64,000 nucleotides of DNA, taken from NCBI RefSeq assembly GCF_036826855.1, contig NZ_CP104578.1:3596001-3660000 (forward strand). The letters are read 5' to 3'. A program made the translations under genes and the position numbers. Origin of the DNA: Streptomyces sp. SJL17-4 (lineage in GTDB: Bacteria > Actinomycetota > Actinomycetes > Streptomycetales > Streptomycetaceae). The notes below the pieces were generated by a model that was not told the origin of the DNA, did not search any database, and worked only from the letters and a program-made list of their open reading frames with translations. Positions 50,737 through 59,028 of this stretch are shown here, piece by piece (position 1 is the stretch's first letter; every line of letters starts with the position of its first letter).

Positions 50737-51657
50737 TCAGGCCTGACCGCCCTCGGCGCCGAGGCCCTTCAGCATCTCGAAGAAGTCGACGGTCTCCTCG
50801 GCCGGCGGGGCCTGGACGGTGGCCTTGGCGCCGTAGTCGGAGAAGTGCATCCCCATCTTCACGGTGCCCTGCGCCGACTTCATCCCGAGGTCCATCCGGG
50901 CCGGGTAGCCGTCCTCGCGGACCCAGACCTCGGTGTCGTACGCCGTGATGCCGGCCTTCTTGACGCCCTCGACCAGCTCCGCGCGGTCCTTCTCGGACAG
51001 CACGTCCAGGGACTTGTTGGCGGCGACCATCTGCTCCAGGGTCAGCGTGCCCTTGTAGTGCTGGGCCTCGACGCCGTCGACCTTCTCGGCACCGAGGTGC
51101 TTGAGGTTGGGCGAGTCGAGGAGCAGGGCGAGCTGCTTGGCCGGGTCCTGGTTCATGTTCTCCAGGCCGCCGGCCATCGTCTTCGACAGAACCTTGTCGC
51201 CGGAGGCCTCCGAGGCCGCCTGCATGTCGAGCTTCAGCCAGCGCTTGCCGTCCATCTCGGCGGCCTGCTTGGCACCCATGTCCATGTACATGACGTCACC
51301 GAGGGTGATCATGCGCATCGAGTCGGCGCCCCCGGCGCCGGCCGCGCCCAGCATCGAGCCCTTGACGGTGATGTCCATGACCGTCGGATCCCAGCCCTGG
51401 ACTCCGGTCATCTCCATGGTGCCGCCGCCCTCGAGACCGGTCGGCAGCTCCATCGTCATCCGGATCTTCGCGGACTTGGCGGCCGAGGTCTTCTCGTACG
51501 CGGTCCTGATGACCTTCGTGATGTCGCCGAGGCTCTGCGTCTGCGCCTTGTCGGCGCCCGCGGCCTTCCCGTCGCCGTCCTGGCACCCCGCGACTCCGGT
51601 GACGACGGCCGCGGCCGCCACGGCGACACCGGCGCGCTTCCATACGGACACGTTCAT
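50737..51657 (-). CDS. LppX/LprG-like lipoprotein
   Basis: A 306-residue exported lipoprotein, starting MNVSVWKRAGVAVAAAAVVT with a lipobox ending VAGC; C25 is the lipidated residue. The mature part has the strand-rich pattern of LolA/LppX-fold proteins (IRTAYEKTSAAKSAKIRMTM; HYKGTLTLEQMV; YDTEVWVREDGYPARMDLGM), a family that carries or binds lipids at the membrane. It lies between the rplKA terminator and the rplJ promoter, transcribed in the same direction as its neighbours. The start is placed at ATG 51655-51657; a longer frame to 51753 lacks conservation. Confidence 0.8.
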   Translation of the reverse strand: MNVSVWKRAGVAVAAAAVVTGVAGCQDGDGKAAGADKAQTQSLGDITKVIRTAYEKTSAAKSAKIRMTMELPTGLEGGGTMEMTGVQGWDPTVMDITVKGSMLGAAGAGGADSMRMITLGDVMYMDMGAKQAAEMDGKRWLKLDMQAASEASGDKVLSKTMAGGLENMNQDPAKQLALLLDSPNLKHLGAEKVDGVEAQHYKGTLTLEQMVAANKSLDVLSEKDRAELVEGVKKAGITAYDTEVWVREDGYPARMDLGMKSAQGTVKMGMHFSDYGAKATVQAPPAEETVDFFEMLKGLGAEGGQA

Positions 51658-51709
51658 CTGTTCCCCCACCCTCGAGCAGCGTCGTACGGTCCCTCGCACC
51701 GTAACAAAA

Positions 51710-51747
51710 AGCCGGCCCCGCTCCTCCGAAGAGGCGCGGGGCCGGCT
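51710..51747 (-). terminator. rplKA intrinsic terminator
   Basis: A 12-bp stem (AGCCGGCCCCGC with GCGGGGCCGGCT) with an inner CCT/AGG pairing, followed on the minus strand by TTTTTG. It lies 24 bases past the rplA stop. Confidence 0.92.
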
Positions 51748-51771
51748 GACCACTCAGTGAACCCTTGGGGT

Positions 51772-52500
51772 TCAGACCGCGGCCGGGTCCTCCTCGACGA
51801 GGAGGTTGCGGGTGCGGTTGGAGTCCAGCGGGATGCCGGGGCCCATCGTCGTCGTGATGGTCGCCTTCTTGATGTAGCGACCCTTGGCGGCGGACGGCTT
51901 CAGACGGAGGATCTCCTCGAGCGCCGCGGCGTAGTTCTCGACCAGCTTCGTGTCATCGAAAGAGACCTTGCCGATGATGAAGTGCAGGTTCGAGTGCTTG
52001 TCGACGCGGAACTCGATCTTGCCGCCCTTGATGTCGTTGACAGCCTTGGCGACATCGGGGGTGACGGTGCCGACCTTGGGGTTCGGCATGAGACCACGCG
52101 GGCCGAGGACGCGGCCGAGGCGGCCGACCTTGCCCATGAGGTCCGGGGTGGCGACAACGGCGTCGAACTCGTTCAGGCGGTTGCCCTTGGAGATCTCGTC
52201 GATGAGCTCGTCGGAGCCGACGATGTCGGCGCCCGCGGCGATCGCGGCCTCGGCACGGTCACCGGTCGCGAAGACCAGGACCCGGGCGGTCTTGCCGGTG
52301 CCGTGCGGAAGGTTCACGGTGCCACGGACCATCTGGTCGGCCTTGCGCGGGTCGACGCCCAGGCGGAAGGCGACCTCGACGGTGCCGTCGAACTTCGTGC
52401 TGGAGGTGTCCTTGGCGAGACGGACGGCCTCGAGAGGAGCGTAGAGCTTCTCGCTGTCGATCTTGGCGTCCGCTGCGCGGAGGGTCTTGCTGCGCTTCAC
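51772..52500 (-). CDS. rplA: 50S ribosomal protein L1
   Basis: A 242-residue stalk protein that binds 23S rRNA and helps E-site tRNA release. The two-domain L1 signature is visible, with [20 protein letters not shown] in domain II. L1 is also the translational repressor of its own operon in many bacteria. It follows rplK by 78 bases. Confidence 0.97.
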   Translation of the reverse strand: MKRSKTLRAADAKIDSEKLYAPLEAVRLAKDTSSTKFDGTVEVAFRLGVDPRKADQMVRGTVNLPHGTGKTARVLVFATGDRAEAAIAAGADIVGSDELIDEISKGNRLNEFDAVVATPDLMGKVGRLGRVLGPRGLMPNPKVGTVTPDVAKAVNDIKGGKIEFRVDKHSNLHFIIGKVSFDDTKLVENYAAALEEILRLKPSAAKGRYIKKATITTTMGPGIPLDSNRTRNLLVEEDPAAV

Positions 52501-52578
52501 TGCTTCTCCTGTTTGTTCAGGTGTGGAGTCGTGGTGCGGGCCGGCGCTGGCCCTACCACTAGGTCACGAGGGGGCTGA

Positions 52579-53013
52579 TCAGCCCTCGACCGTGATGCCC
52601 ATGGAACGGGCGGTGCCAGCGATGATCTTGGACGCGGCGTCCAGGTCGTTGGCGTTCAGGTCGGGGAGCTTGACCGTGGCGATCTCGCGGACCTGGGCAG
52701 CCGTGAGCTTGGCGACCTTGGTCTTGTGCGGCTCGCCGGAGCCCTTGTCCACACCAGCGGCCTTGAGGATCAGCTTGGCGGCCGGCGGAGTCTTGGTGAT
52801 GAAGGTGAAGGAACGGTCTTCGTAGACCGTGATCTCCACCGGCACGACCATGCCACGCTGCGACTCGGTCGCGGCGTTGTAGGCCTTGCAGAACTCCATG
52901 ATGTTGACGCCGTGCTGGCCCAGCGCGGGACCGACCGGCGGGGCCGGGTTGGCCGCACCAGCGTTGATCTGGAGCTTGATAAGCCCCGTGACCTTCTTCT
53001 TCTTGGGAGGCAT
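52579..53013 (-). CDS. rplK: 50S ribosomal protein L11
   Basis: A 144-residue protein of the GTPase-associated centre and target region of thiostrepton. The N-terminal domain has the proline-rich [20 protein letters not shown] and the C-terminal domain binds the 1067 rRNA region. It starts [15 protein letters not shown]. It precedes rplA and is preceded by a hairpin leader (53050-53069). Confidence 0.97.
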
Positions 53014-53049
53014 TGCTCTCTCCGGGTCCTAGTGAGAGTGTTCAGCCCG

Positions 53050-53069
53050 CCATCCGGTCATCCGGATGG
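53050..53069 (-). promoter_or_regulatory. rplK leader hairpin (possible L1-binding site)
   Basis: A perfect 8-bp stem, CCATCCGG with CCGGATGG, and a four-base loop lie 36 bases upstream of rplK. Many rplKA operons are autoregulated by L1 through a leader hairpin; this is the best candidate, by position only. Confidence 0.45.
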
Positions 53070-53083
53070 AGGCATACCGCACA

Positions 53084-53111
53084 ACGATAACGGGTATAGA
53101 CGCGCGGCCAA
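53084..53111 (-). promoter_or_regulatory. Candidate rplK promoter
   Basis: Minus strand: TTGGCC (53106-53111) and TATCGT (53084-53089) with a 16-base spacer. The -35 overlaps the T-run of the nusG terminator. Confidence 0.4.
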
Positions 53112-53114
53112 AAA

Positions 53115-53159
53115 CCGAGCAGGTCAGAGCGGCTGTGAGAGCCACTCTGACCTGGTCGG
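53115..53159 (-). terminator. nusG intrinsic terminator
   Basis: A stem of about 19 bp with two mismatches (53115-53133 with 53141-53159) followed on the minus strand by TTTTTGG, 13 bases past the nusG stop. It ends the secE-nusG transcript. Confidence 0.92.
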
Positions 53160-53171
53160 AAACTTGTGAGA

Positions 53172-54089
53172 TCAGTTCTTCTGGATCTGGTCGAAGCTGA
53201 GCTCGACCGGGGTCTCGCGACCGAAGATCTCGACGAGGCCCTTGACCTTCTTCGAGTCGGGGTTGATCTCGTTGATGGTCGCCTGGAGGGTGGCGAAGGG
53301 GCCGTCGGTGACGGTGACCGAGTCGCCGACCTCGAAGTCCAGCACCTGGACCTCGAGCTTGCGGGCCGGAGCCGGCTTGCCCTCGGCCTCGGCGGCCTCA
53401 CGGGCGGCCTTCTCCTCGGCCTCCGGGGCGAGCATCTTGACGATCTCGTCCAGGGTCAGCGGGTACGGGTCGTAGGCGTTGCCCACGAAGCCGGTGACGC
53501 CGGGGGTGTTGCGGACGACGCCCCAGGACTCGTTCGTCAGGTCCATGCGGACGAGAACGTAGCCGGGAAGCTTGTTCTGCTTGACGTTCTTCCGCTCGCC
53601 GCCCTTGATCTGGACGATCTCTTCCTCGGGGACCTCGGCCTGGTAGATGAAGTCCTCGACGTTGAGCGAGACGGCACGCTGCTCGAGGTTGGCCTTCACG
53701 CGCTTCTCGTAGCCCGCGTAGGTGTGGATGACGTACCACTCGCCGGGCAGGGTGCGCAGCTCCTCGCGGAGCGCGGCGACCGGGTCGACCGGGGCGGCCG
53801 GCTCGGCCTCCTCGTCGGTCTCTTCCTCGGCGTCCTCGACCTCGTCGGCGACGGCGTCGACGGTCTCGTCGTCCTCGTCACCCTCGGCGTCGGTGTCCTC
53901 GTCGGTCTCCGCCTCGGCCTCGTCGTCGTCCTGGTCCTCGTCCTCGACCTGGAGAGCGGCTTCCTCGGCGGCCTCGCCGGCAACGTCGTCAGCAGCGTCG
54001 GCCTGGTCCTCGTCGGCGGCCTCGACGATGTCCAGCTCGTCCTCGACGGACTCGGACTCGAAGGCGTCGTTCAGGTTCGCGTCAGACAC
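53172..54089 (-). CDS. nusG: Transcription termination/antitermination factor NusG
   Basis: A 305-residue NusG, longer than the roughly 180-residue E. coli protein. Residues 1-105 form a highly acidic Asp/Glu/Ala-rich extension. The NGN domain follows ([36 protein letters not shown]), a linker, then the KOW domain ([20 protein letters not shown]) at the C-terminus. NusG binds RNA polymerase and couples it to Rho or the ribosome. Acidic extensions are common in Streptomyces NusG. Preceded by secE in one transcript. Confidence 0.97.
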   Translation of the reverse strand: MSDANLNDAFESESVEDELDIVEAADEDQADAADDVAGEAAEEAALQVEDEDQDDDEAEAETDEDTDAEGDEDDETVDAVADEVEDAEEETDEEAEPAAPVDPVAALREELRTLPGEWYVIHTYAGYEKRVKANLEQRAVSLNVEDFIYQAEVPEEEIVQIKGGERKNVKQNKLPGYVLVRMDLTNESWGVVRNTPGVTGFVGNAYDPYPLTLDEIVKMLAPEAEEKAAREAAEAEGKPAPARKLEVQVLDFEVGDSVTVTDGPFATLQATINEINPDSKKVKGLVEIFGRETPVELSFDQIQKN

Positions 54090-54133
54090 GGTGGCTGCTT
54101 CTTCCTGCGATACAGATGGGGTGGAACAAAAAG

Positions 54134-54421
54134 TCAGCCGAAGACGTACTTGACTGCTTCCTGGAAGCCATAGTCAATCACGGTGACAAGGCCGATCATG
54201 ATGACGACGAAGACAATCACCACGGTGGTGTACGTCGAAAGCTGGCTGCGCGTGGGCCAGACGACCTTGCGGAGCTCCGCGACGATCTGACGGTAGAAGA
54301 GCGCGAGACGGCCCAGGGGGCCCTTCTTGCCGCGCTTGCCGCCCTTGCGGGACTTCTTCTTCGACTCGGAGGCCTCGTCATCGGCATCAGGCATGTCGAT
54401 GGAGCCTACGGCGTCCGTCAC
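54134..54421 (-). CDS. secE: Preprotein translocase subunit SecE
   Basis: A 95-residue protein with one C-terminal membrane span ([20 protein letters not shown]) and the conserved cytoplasmic amphipathic segment [20 protein letters not shown]. The N-terminal part is rich in Lys/Gly. It stabilises SecY. It lies about 100 bases downstream of tRNA-Trp and immediately before nusG. Confidence 0.96.
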   Translation of the reverse strand: MTDAVGSIDMPDADDEASESKKKSRKGGKRGKKGPLGRLALFYRQIVAELRKVVWPTRSQLSTYTTVVIVFVVIMIGLVTVIDYGFQEAVKYVFG

Positions 54422-54524
54422 GATCTCTCACCTGATTCCGGGTCGGCCGTGCCGCGCCCGGGTGGAGCCGCACGGCGGTGCAATGAAGTACGTACATGCG
54501 CACAACACCTGGCGGTGTGTGTAG

Positions 54525-54597
54525 CAGGGCCGGAGGGACTTGAACCCCCAACCGCCGGTTTTGGAGACCGGTGCTCTACCAATTGAGCTACGACCCT
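54525..54597 (-). tRNA. tRNA-Trp (CCA)
   Basis: A 73-base cloverleaf. Acceptor AGGGTCG pairs with CGGCCCT (one G-U). D-arm GCTC...GAGC. Anticodon loop CTCCAAA gives CCA for tryptophan. T-arm contains GTTCAAG. The CCA end is not encoded. The discriminator base is G. It lies immediately upstream of secE. Confidence 0.96.
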
Positions 54598-54804
54598 TTG
54601 CTGGTGCCCCTCAACGTACCGCATCGTGAGATGTGGTCGGTGCGGGCCAACGAGGAGTGAGCATACGTGGTCAGGGGCCCCCGCGTCGAACAGAAACCAC
54701 GACCGACCTGCCGTCGGACGCGCGTACGACCGGGAATGACCGTTCCTGTCCGGTCCGTGAAACCTGTGTGCCGGGCCTTGAAGAGGTCTGGGACGATGGG
54801 CCGT

Positions 54805-56031
54805 ATGAGCGCTGCTACCCCTCCCACCGAGCGTCGGGTCTCCGCCCGGATCGGTGCGATCTCCGAGTCCGCCACCCTCGCCGTCGACGCCAAGGCCAAG
54901 GCCCTCAAGGCCGCCGGGCGCCCGGTGATCGGTTTCGGCGCGGGTGAGCCCGACTTCCCGACCCCGGACTACATCGTCGACGCGGCCGTCGAGGCCTGCA
55001 AGAACCCGAAGTACCACCGCTACACGCCGGCCGGCGGTCTGCCGGAGCTGAAGGCCGCCATCGCCGCCAAGACGCTGCGCGACTCCGGCTACGAGGTCGA
55101 CGCCTCCCAGGTCCTGGTGACCAACGGCGGCAAGCAGGCCATCTACGAGGCGTTCGCCGCGATCCTCGACCCGGGCGACGAGGTCATCGTCCCGGCGCCG
55201 TACTGGACGACGTACCCGGAGTCGATCCGCCTCGCGGGCGGTGTCCCGGTGGAGGTCGTGGCCGACGAGACCACCGGCTACCGGGTCTCGGTGGAGCAGC
55301 TGGAGGCGGCCCGTACGGAGCGGACCAAGGTCGTCCTCTTCGTGTCGCCGTCGAACCCGACCGGCGCCGTCTACAGCGAGGCCGAGACCGAGGCGATCGG
55401 CCGCTGGGCCGTCGAGCACGGTCTGTGGGTCCTCACGGACGAGATCTACGAACACCTCGTCTACGGCGGCGCCTCCGCGGTCTCCCTCCCGGCGGTCATG
55501 CCGGAGCTGCGCGACAAGTGCATCGTCGTCAACGGTGTCGCCAAGACGTACGCGATGACGGGCTGGCGCGTGGGCTGGATCATCGGCCCGAAGGACGTCG
55601 TGAAGGCCGCGACGAACCTCCAGTCGCACGCCACGTCCAACGTGAGCAACGTCGCGCAGATCGCCGCCCTCGCCGCCGTCTCCGGCAACCTGGACGCCGT
55701 CGCGGAGATGGGGCGCGCCTTCGACCGTCGCCGCCAGACGATCGTGCGGATGCTCAACGAGATCGACGGTGTCCTCTGCCCGACGCCCGAGGGCGCGTTC
55801 TACGTGTACCCCTCGGTGAAGGGGCTGCTCGGCAAGGAGATCCGCGGCAAGCGCCCGCAGACCTCGGTCGAGCTGGCCGCCCTGATCCTGGACGAGGCCG
55901 AGGTCGCGGTCGTCCCGGGCGAGGCCTTCGGCACGCCGGGATACCTGCGTCTGTCGTACGCGCTGGGTGACGACGACCTGGTGGAGGGCGTGTCCCGCCT
56001 CCAGAAGCTCCTCGCCGAGGCGACGGACTGA
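54805..56031 (+). CDS. Aspartate/aromatic aminotransferase family (class I/II PLP)
   Basis: A 408-residue pyridoxal-phosphate enzyme. The PLP lysine is in [17 protein letters not shown]. Other signatures are [24 protein letters not shown] and VYPSVKGLL near the C-terminus, as in subgroup Ib aspartate aminotransferases. It transfers amino groups between aspartate or aromatic amino acids and 2-oxo acids. The start [15 protein letters not shown] at 54805 is likely, though ATG 54796 and an upstream frame to 54667 also exist. A terminator follows. Confidence 0.88.
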   Translation: MSAATPPTERRVSARIGAISESATLAVDAKAKALKAAGRPVIGFGAGEPDFPTPDYIVDAAVEACKNPKYHRYTPAGGLPELKAAIAAKTLRDSGYEVDASQVLVTNGGKQAIYEAFAAILDPGDEVIVPAPYWTTYPESIRLAGGVPVEVVADETTGYRVSVEQLEAARTERTKVVLFVSPSNPTGAVYSEAETEAIGRWAVEHGLWVLTDEIYEHLVYGGASAVSLPAVMPELRDKCIVVNGVAKTYAMTGWRVGWIIGPKDVVKAATNLQSHATSNVSNVAQIAALAAVSGNLDAVAEMGRAFDRRRQTIVRMLNEIDGVLCPTPEGAFYVYPSVKGLLGKEIRGKRPQTSVELAALILDEAEVAVVPGEAFGTPGYLRLSYALGDDDLVEGVSRLQKLLAEATD

Positions 56032-56061
56032 GCGGACCGCCCAGCGGCGTCACCAGGTCAT

Positions 56062-56098
56062 CGGGCCCCCGGTTCTTCGGAGCCGGGGGCCCGTTTTT
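56062..56098 (+). terminator. Aminotransferase terminator
   Basis: CGGGCCCCCGGT pairs with GCCGGGGGCCCG (one wobble) and is followed by TTTTTG. Confidence 0.92.
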
Positions 56099-56167
56099 GC
56101 GTTCTAGCAAGGTCCCGATCGGGGAAACGGGGTGCCTTCGTCCGTTCGGGTGCGGCAGGATCGGCCA

Positions 56168-57199
56168 ATGGAGCACGTTCACCGCGATCTCACCCAGCTG
56201 CCCAAGGCCCATCTGCACCTGCACTTCACCGGATCGATGCGGCCCACCACCCTCATCGAGCTGGCCGACAAGTACGGGGTGCACCTCCCCGAGGCGCTGA
56301 GCAGCGGGACGCCGCCGAAGCTGCGGGCGACCGACGAGCGCGGCTGGTTCCGCTTCCAGCGGCTGTACGACATCGCCCGGTCCTGTCTGCGCTCCCCCGA
56401 GGACATCCAGCGGCTCGTCCGCGAGGCGGCCCAGGAGGACGTCCGGGACGGCTCGGGCTGGCTGGAGATCCAGGTCGACCCCACCTCGTACGCCCCGCAC
56501 CTGGGCGGACTCATCCCCGCCCTGGAGATCATCCTCGACGCGGTCGACGCGGCCTCGCGGGAGACCGGGCTCGGGATGCGGGTGCTCGTCGCGGCGAACC
56601 GGATGAAGCATCCGCTGGAGGCGCGGACGCTCGCCCGGCTCGCGGTGCGGTTCGCGGACCGGGGCGTGGTCGGCTTCGGGCTCTCCAACGACGAGCGGCG
56701 CGGCCTGGCGCGCGACTTCGACCGGGCCTTCGCCATCGCGCGCGAGGGCGGCCTGCTCGCGGCCCCGCACGGCGGCGAGCTGACGGGTCCGGCGTCCGTA
56801 CGGGACTGTCTGGACGATCTGCGGGCGTCCCGGGTCGGCCACGGGGTCCGGTCGGCGGAGGACCCGCGGCTGCTGCGCAAGCTCGCGGAGCGGGGGGTGA
56901 CCTGCGAGGTCTGCCCGGCGTCCAATGTGGCCCTCGGGGTGTACGAGAAGCACGAGGACGTACCGCTGCGGACGCTCTTCGAGGCGGGGGTGCCGATGGC
57001 ACTCGGCGCGGACGACCCCCTGCTCTTCGGCTCCCGTCTGGCGGCGCAGTACGAGATCGCCCGCAGGCACCACGGCTTCACGGACCCGGAACTGGCGGAG
57101 CTGGCCCGGCAGTCGGTACGGGGCTCGGCGGCGCCGGAGGACATCAGGGAGAAGCTGCTGGCCGGGATCGACGACTGGCTGGCCGTCCCGGTGGGGTGA
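56168..57199 (+). CDS. add: Adenosine deaminase-like metal-dependent hydrolase
   Basis: A 343-residue member of the adenosine/AMP deaminase family. Zinc ligands and catalytic residues are visible: HLHLHFTG (HxH), APHGGELTG (His and catalytic Glu; the usual A-G-E is G-G-E here), RVGHGVRS and ALGADDPLLF (Asp-Asp). It would deaminate adenosine to inosine; altered motif residues leave the exact substrate open. Start MEHVHRDLTQL at ATG 56168. Its 3' end overlaps the convergent 57144 gene by 56 bases. Confidence 0.8.
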   Translation: MEHVHRDLTQLPKAHLHLHFTGSMRPTTLIELADKYGVHLPEALSSGTPPKLRATDERGWFRFQRLYDIARSCLRSPEDIQRLVREAAQEDVRDGSGWLEIQVDPTSYAPHLGGLIPALEIILDAVDAASRETGLGMRVLVAANRMKHPLEARTLARLAVRFADRGVVGFGLSNDERRGLARDFDRAFAIAREGGLLAAPHGGELTGPASVRDCLDDLRASRVGHGVRSAEDPRLLRKLAERGVTCEVCPASNVALGVYEKHEDVPLRTLFEAGVPMALGADDPLLFGSRLAAQYEIARRHHGFTDPELAELARQSVRGSAAPEDIREKLLAGIDDWLAVPVG

Positions 57200-57857
57200 A
57201 GCGGTGCAGCGGGGGCCGGGCCTGGAAGCCGATGTCCACCTCGGTGCGGTCCCACCCGGACGCGGGTTGTTCCAGGAACGGGGTCAGCGAGGCGAGCAGG
57301 ACGTCGTGGCCGTGTGGAGCCCGCTCGTGCAGCGGCCCGTGTCCGGCCGCGACGGCGAGCTCCCCGGCGGCGGCGCAGAGCACGTCCCGGTCGCCGAAGA
57401 GGAAGAGCGTGCGGGCGTGCACGGCGGGCCGGAGCCGTCCGGCGATCCGCTCGGGGGCCGCCTCCCAGGCGGCGGCGCGGTCGGCGGTGCGCCGCTCGTC
57501 GGTACGGAGGGTCAGCGGCCGCCCGTCGCGGAGCCGGCCGCGCAGCGCGGGCCAGGCGGAGGGGCGCAGGCCGCCGGTGTCCCGGTGGGCGAGGACGAGG
57601 TCGACGGGGGTGCCCGGCGCGTAGGCGCGCGGCAGGCTGTCGCGCAGGGGGACGTGGACGAGGGTGTGCCGGGAGAACGCGGCGAAGGAGAAGAGCGCGG
57701 CGAGCCGGGCGAGGCCGTCGTGGTCGCCGACGAGATAGCCCCAGCGGTCGTGGACGGGCGAGTTGACCGTGGTGTGCCGCAGCGGGGGCCACGGCCGGAC
57801 GACGCGGTGCTCGCGCTCCCCCGCGCGGATCCGGTACTCCCGGGCCTTGAGACGCAT
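57144..57857 (-). CDS. Hypothetical protein, convergent with and overlapping add
   Basis: A 237-residue protein of unknown function, starting MRLKAREYRIRAGEREHRVV. Readable stretches include RHTTVNSPVHDRWGYLVGDH, FSFAAFSRHTLVHVPLRDSL and DRDVLCAAAGELAVAAG. It is hydrophilic with several His residues. The last 19 codons lie inside the end of the adenosine deaminase gene on the other strand. The stop could be real or the true protein may end earlier than I assume; overlap of this length is unusual. Confidence 0.55.
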   Translation of the reverse strand: MRLKAREYRIRAGEREHRVVRPWPPLRHTTVNSPVHDRWGYLVGDHDGLARLAALFSFAAFSRHTLVHVPLRDSLPRAYAPGTPVDLVLAHRDTGGLRPSAWPALRGRLRDGRPLTLRTDERRTADRAAAWEAAPERIAGRLRPAVHARTLFLFGDRDVLCAAAGELAVAAGHGPLHERAPHGHDVLLASLTPFLEQPASGWDRTEVDIGFQARPPLHRFTPPGRPASRRSRPAASP

Positions 57858-57898
57858 CCCGACAGCCTGCGGCCCCGCGCGGGTCCCGCACAAACGTT

Positions 57899-58957
57899 TT
57901 AGAGGCTGACGCCGACCGTCACGGGCTCGTTGACCAGGGTGATCCCGAACGCCTCGTGGACCCCGGCGACGACCTCTCGGGCCAGCGCGAGCAGGTCCTC
58001 GGTGGTCGCCTCGCCCCGGTTGGTCAGGGCGAGCGTGTGCTTGGTCGAGATCCGCGCCGGTCCGGAGCCGTATCCCTTGGTGAATCCGGCCCTGTCGATC
58101 AGCCAGGCGGCGGAGGTCTTCACCGCGCCGTCCCCGCCCGCGGGGAAGGCCGGCGGGGTGACGTCCGCGCCGAGGCGCCCGGCCACGCGCGTGAGGAAGG
58201 TCTCGTACTCCCCCGCCGTGAGGATCGGGTTGGTGAAGAAGGAGCCGGCCGACCAGGTGTCGTGGTCCGCCGGGTCCAGGACCATGCCCTTGCCGGCCCG
58301 CAGCCGCAGGACGGTCTCGCGGGCCTGCGCGAGCGGTACCCGGTCGCCCGCCTCGACGCCGAGGGCGCGGGCGGTCTCGGGGTACTTGATCGGGGCGGAC
58401 AGACCGTCCGCGTCCTCCAGCTCGAACCGGACCCGGAGCACCACGTACCGCTCGGGGTGCTCCTTGAAGAGGCTGTGGCGGTACGAGAAGGCGCACTCGG
58501 CGTTGGTGAGGGTGACGGTCTCCTCGGCGCGCCGGTCGTAGGCGAGGACCTCGGTGACGGTGGCGGAGACGTCCTGCCCGTAGGCGCCGACGTTCTGGAT
58601 CGGGGTCGCGCCGGCCGAGCCCGGGATGCCTGCCAGGCACTCGATCCCGGCGAGTCCGGCCTCGACGGTGCGGGCGACGGCGTCCGTCCAGACCTCGCCG
58701 GCGGCGAGCTCCAGCCTCGTCCCGTCGAGCGCGAAGCCCTGGGTGGCGATCCGCAGAGCGGTGCCGTCGAAGCCCTTGTCGCCGATGACGAGGTTGGATC
58801 CGCCGCCGATGATCAGCAGCGGCGTCCCCGTGGCGTCGGCCTCGCGAACGGCCGCGACCACCTCGTCGTCCGTGGTGGCGGTGACGAGCCGGGCCGCGGG
58901 ACCGCCGAGCCGGAAGGTGGTCAGGGGCGCGAGGGGGGCGTCGAGAAGAGGCTGCAC
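57899..58957 (-). CDS. murB: UDP-N-acetylenolpyruvoylglucosamine reductase
   Basis: Second step of peptidoglycan precursor synthesis: reduces UDP-GlcNAc-enolpyruvate to UDP-MurNAc with NADPH and FAD. The 352 residues have the FAD-binding PCMH region (LIIGGGSNLVIGDKG; CLAGIPGSAGATPIQNVGAY), the catalytic serine region SAGSFFTNP and the C-terminal substrate-binding fold. I chose the GTG at 58955-58957 ((M)QPLLDAPLAPLTTFRLGG). It has no recognisable Shine-Dalgarno, and TACTCT lies just 7 bases upstream, so the transcript may be leaderless. Confidence 0.9.
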   Translation of the reverse strand: MQPLLDAPLAPLTTFRLGGPAARLVTATTDDEVVAAVREADATGTPLLIIGGGSNLVIGDKGFDGTALRIATQGFALDGTRLELAAGEVWTDAVARTVEAGLAGIECLAGIPGSAGATPIQNVGAYGQDVSATVTEVLAYDRRAEETVTLTNAECAFSYRHSLFKEHPERYVVLRVRFELEDADGLSAPIKYPETARALGVEAGDRVPLAQARETVLRLRAGKGMVLDPADHDTWSAGSFFTNPILTAGEYETFLTRVAGRLGADVTPPAFPAGGDGAVKTSAAWLIDRAGFTKGYGSGPARISTKHTLALTNRGEATTEDLLALAREVVAGVHEAFGITLVNEPVTVGVSL

Positions 58958-58972
58958 GGGCTCAAGAGTACG

Positions 58973-59019
58973 GGGCCGTCCCGGCCGGAAGACGTTTCGT
59001 CTTCCGGCCGGGACGGCCC
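58973..59019 (-). terminator. 22-bp perfect hairpin between MFS gene and murB
   Basis: A perfect 22-bp stem (58973-58994 with 58998-59019) with a three-base loop lies between the MFS stop (59029) and murB start (58957). It is probably a strong terminator for the exporter transcript. Confidence 0.9.
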
Positions 59020-59028
59020 GGGATCCGG

